Of a DNA stretch of 6,482 nucleotides, positions 4,908-6,482 are shown piece by piece; within the stretch, counting starts at the first letter, position 1, and each line of letters begins with the position of its first letter. Both the position numbers and the translations under genes were made by a program. The DNA lies in assembly GCA_030670715.1 (NCBI GenBank), contig DAOVBC010000136.1, forward strand, positions 1-6,482, given 5' to 3'. This DNA comes from Deltaproteobacteria bacterium. GTDB taxonomy: Bacteria; Desulfobacterota; Desulfobacteria; Desulfobacterales; SG8-13. The notes under the pieces were generated by a model. The model was not told the origin of the DNA. It saw only the letters and a program-made list of their open reading frames with translations, and did not search any database.

Positions 4908-6130
4908 CCTCCAAAATCGTCAAAGGCAATCATTTCCGGTTCCACCCCGAGGCTGTCCAGCACATCCTGGACCGCTTTCATCATCATGGGCGGGCCGCAG
5001 AGGTAATACTCTATTTCGGTCGGGTCCTCGTGATTTTTCAGGTATGTGTTGTAGGCGACCTGGTGGATAAAACCGGTCAATCCTTGCCAATCGTCTTCCG
5101 GCTGGGGATCGGAGAGCGCAACATGATAAGAGAAGTTGTCGTAATTTCGGTCCAGTTCACCGAACTCCTTATCGTAAAACAGTTCAATTTTTGACCGGGC
5201 GCCATACCAAAAGGTCATTTTACGCCCGGTCTTTTCCGTCAGCAGCTGGTGGAAAATATGCGCCCGCATGGGTGCCATCCCGGCTCCACCACCGATAAAA
5301 CACATTTCACGATCGGTTTCTTTCACAAAAAAATCCCCGTACGGGCCGCTGAGCATCAGCCTGTCCCCGGGCTTTAATGTGAACAGATATGATGATGCGA
5401 CTCCGGGCGGTATGTCAGCAACTCCCGGCGGTGGTGTGGCTATCCGGATCGTAAATCGCAGCTCTTCTTCCGCCGGGGTGTTGGCCATGGAATAGGCCCT
5501 GTATACAGGCTCTTCGGTGCGGGCTTTTAACCCCCAGAAATCGAACCGATCCCACACCTTGCGGTAGGTTTCACCGACCACAATTTCGCGATACGCGCGT
5601 TCATACTCGGGAATGTCAATCTGAACGTAAGCGCCGGTGGTAAAATCCAGTGCTTCTCCGGGATCGAGCTTCAGTCGCAGTTCTTTGATGAATGAAGCCA
5701 TGTTTTCATTGGCCACGACGGTTGCATGGTATTTTTTAATGTTGAAGATTTCGTCCGGGATGCGAATCTTCAAGTCTTCTTTGACCTTCAACTGGCAGGA
5801 CAGGCGCACGTGATCGAGTTTTTCATTGCGGCTAAGGTGCGCCAACTCGGTCGGCAGGATGTCTCTTCCGCCTTCCTCGACCCGGCACTTGCACATGCCG
5901 CAGCTGCCTTTGCCGCCACAGGCTGAAGGCAATAGAATGTTGTTCTGGGACAGCGCCGTCAGAAGTGTGGTCCCGATCGGCACCTGAAAGGTTTTGTCCG
6001 GATTATCATTTATAACGACGCTGCGATCCCCCTTGATGACAACTTTGGCTTCTACGAGCAAAAGCGCGCAGACCAGAGAAATAATGACGCCAAAGAAGAC
6101 AACGAGGCTGATAAGATAGATGTCCAGCAA
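4904..6130 (-). CDS. nqrF: Na+-translocating NADH:quinone reductase subunit F, complete, TTG start
   Basis: NADH-oxidising entry subunit of the membrane Na+-NQR complex, which passes electrons to quinone while exporting Na+. The 408-aa protein has one N-terminal membrane helix (about 4-27), then a plant-type [2Fe-2S] ferredoxin domain with C71, C77, C80 (CGGKGSCGMC) and C112. It ends with an FNR-like flavin/NADH domain: FAD-binding RAYSMAN (211-217), GPYGDFF (262-268), NADH-binding GGGAGMAPMR (280-289) and YYLCGPPMM (376-384), closing with FDDFGG. The positions match the Vibrio NqrF layout. The start is TTG (6130-6128): no in-frame ATG lies upstream, an AAAGGA site precedes it, and starting here gives the expected N-terminal helix. 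It is the last gene of an nqr operon, after nqrE. The 130-bp gap to nqrE is unusually long and holds repeats. The protein is intact. Confidence 0.96.
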   Translation of the reverse strand: MLDIYLISLVVFFGVIISLVCALLLVEAKVVIKGDRSVVINDNPDKTFQVPIGTTLLTALSQNNILLPSACGGKGSCGMCKCRVEEGGRDILPTELAHLSRNEKLDHVRLSCQLKVKEDLKIRIPDEIFNIKKYHATVVANENMASFIKELRLKLDPGEALDFTTGAYVQIDIPEYERAYREIVVGETYRKVWDRFDFWGLKARTEEPVYRAYSMANTPAEEELRFTIRIATPPPGVADIPPGVASSYLFTLKPGDRLMLSGPYGDFFVKETDREMCFIGGGAGMAPMRAHIFHQLLTEKTGRKMTFWYGARSKIELFYDKEFGELDRNYDNFSYHVALSDPQPEDDWQGLTGFIHQVAYNTYLKNHEDPTEIEYYLCGPPMMMKAVQDVLDSLGVEPEMIAFDDFGG

Positions 6131-6143
6131 AACTGTATCCTTT

Positions 6144-6209
6144 AGTTTTAGGTTTAAGGTTACGGAAATACTTCTATTTACAGATACTTAAAACTTAAAA
6201 CCTAAAACT
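6144..6209. repeat. Inverted repeat in the nqrE-nqrF gap
   Basis: AGTTTTAGGTTTAAG (6144-6158) and CTTAAAACCTAAAACT (6194-6209) are inverted copies with a single-base bulge; a further partial copy (TTAAAACTT) lies at 6189-6197. This is an AT-rich, low-complexity dispersed type of repeat, located just upstream of the nqrF ribosome-binding site. Confidence 0.6.
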
Positions 6210-6216
6210 TAATACT

Positions 6217-6248
6217 CTTGTAAAAAGTTGTTTTTGACTTTTTACAAG
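6217..6248. repeat. Perfect 12-bp inverted repeat after nqrE
   Basis: CTTGTAAAAAGT (6217-6228) and ACTTTTTACAAG (6237-6248) form a perfect 12-bp stem with an 8-nt loop, ending 12 bp after the nqrE stop codon. The stem is AT-rich and has no following U-tract, so an mRNA-processing or stabilising hairpin, or a dispersed palindrome, is likelier than a true terminator within this operon. Confidence 0.65.
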
Positions 6249-6260
6249 GCCATCTAGTTT

Positions 6261-6482
6261 CTACAGAGAAATTCCCGCAAACAGCATAAACCCGATGGCC
6301 ATCAGGCCGGTGGTGATCATGCTAATGGCAAATCCCTGCAGCCCTTCGGGCACATCGGCATACCGCAGCTTTTTCTGGATGGCTGCCATGGATATGATGG
6401 CCAGTGCCCAGCCGGTGCCTGAACCCATTCCGTAGACAACGGTTTCGGCGAACGTGTAATTTCGTTCAACCATAAATAGGGA
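6261..6482 (-). CDS. nqrE: Na+-translocating NADH:quinone reductase subunit E, C-terminal part (cut by window edge)
   Basis: Integral membrane subunit of Na+-NQR. The last 73 residues are visible, from SLFMVERN to the end FAGISL, and the reading frame stays open through the right edge, so the Met encoded at 6473-6471 is internal. MVERNYTFAETVVYGMGSGTGWALAI is characteristic of the NqrE/NqrD/RnfA/RnfE membrane family; being directly upstream of nqrF identifies it as NqrE rather than an Rnf subunit. Two hydrophobic helices are visible (around GWALAIISMAAI and GFAISMITTGLMAIGFMLF). It is in an operon with nqrF, separated by a repeat-bearing 130-bp gap. Confidence 0.9.
   Translation of the reverse strand, partial: SLFMVERNYTFAETVVYGMGSGTGWALAIISMAAIQKKLRYADVPEGLQGFAISMITTGLMAIGFMLFAGISL

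Noticed and set aside
4892..5194. 100-codon ORF opposite nqrF
   Set aside because: Antisense shadow of the conserved NqrF C-terminal domain; it starts within the terminator hairpin.
1..6482. CRISPR array, tRNA, rRNA or phage defence system
   Set aside because: No regularly spaced direct repeats, no cloverleaf or rRNA-like stretch, and no defence-type effector genes were seen on either strand.

Overview
The window suggests an anaerobic, probably sulfate-reducing bacterium of the Desulfobacterota (Desulfobacterales-like). The reasons are a nickel CO dehydrogenase, a ferredoxin-dependent thiol-reducing pair, a sodium-pumping NADH dehydrogenase (Nqr), and several short inverted repeats between genes. 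The lineage is an inference from gene content and style; no marker gene is present.

Layout. 1-104 is the 5' end of an RsgA-like GTPase gene, minus strand, running off the left edge. 105-299 is an AT-rich divergent spacer with palindromic repeats and attI-like core sites. 300-1283 is a complete integron integrase (IntI), plus strand. 1284-1801 has no convincing gene; it holds an intI-distal hairpin, a minus-strand terminator, a low-complexity inverted repeat and the terminator of the next gene. 1802-3784 is a complete anaerobic CO dehydrogenase (CooS/AcsA type), minus strand. 3785-4150 is a divergent regulatory region with a Fur-box-like site over the CO dehydrogenase promoter and a 14-bp perfect palindrome near the opposite gene. 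4151-4737 is a tightly coupled plus-strand pair: a glutaredoxin-like protein and a ferredoxin:thioredoxin reductase catalytic subunit. 4737-4880 is a 144-bp element with 17-bp terminal inverted repeats. 4904-6130 is nqrF, and 6261-6482 is the 3' end of nqrE, both minus strand, separated by a gap with two inverted repeats.

How the parts work together. CO dehydrogenase delivers electrons from CO to ferredoxin (or supplies CO for acetyl-CoA synthesis with partners outside the window). The Grx/FTR pair would spend ferredoxin electrons on disulfide reduction. Nqr handles NADH-to-quinone electron flow with Na+ export. Sharing ferredoxin between the first two units is an inference from their divergent arrangement. 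The integron block at the left is the accessory part: the integrase is intact and the RsgA-like gene lies exactly where a first cassette would, on the attI side and pointing away from intI.
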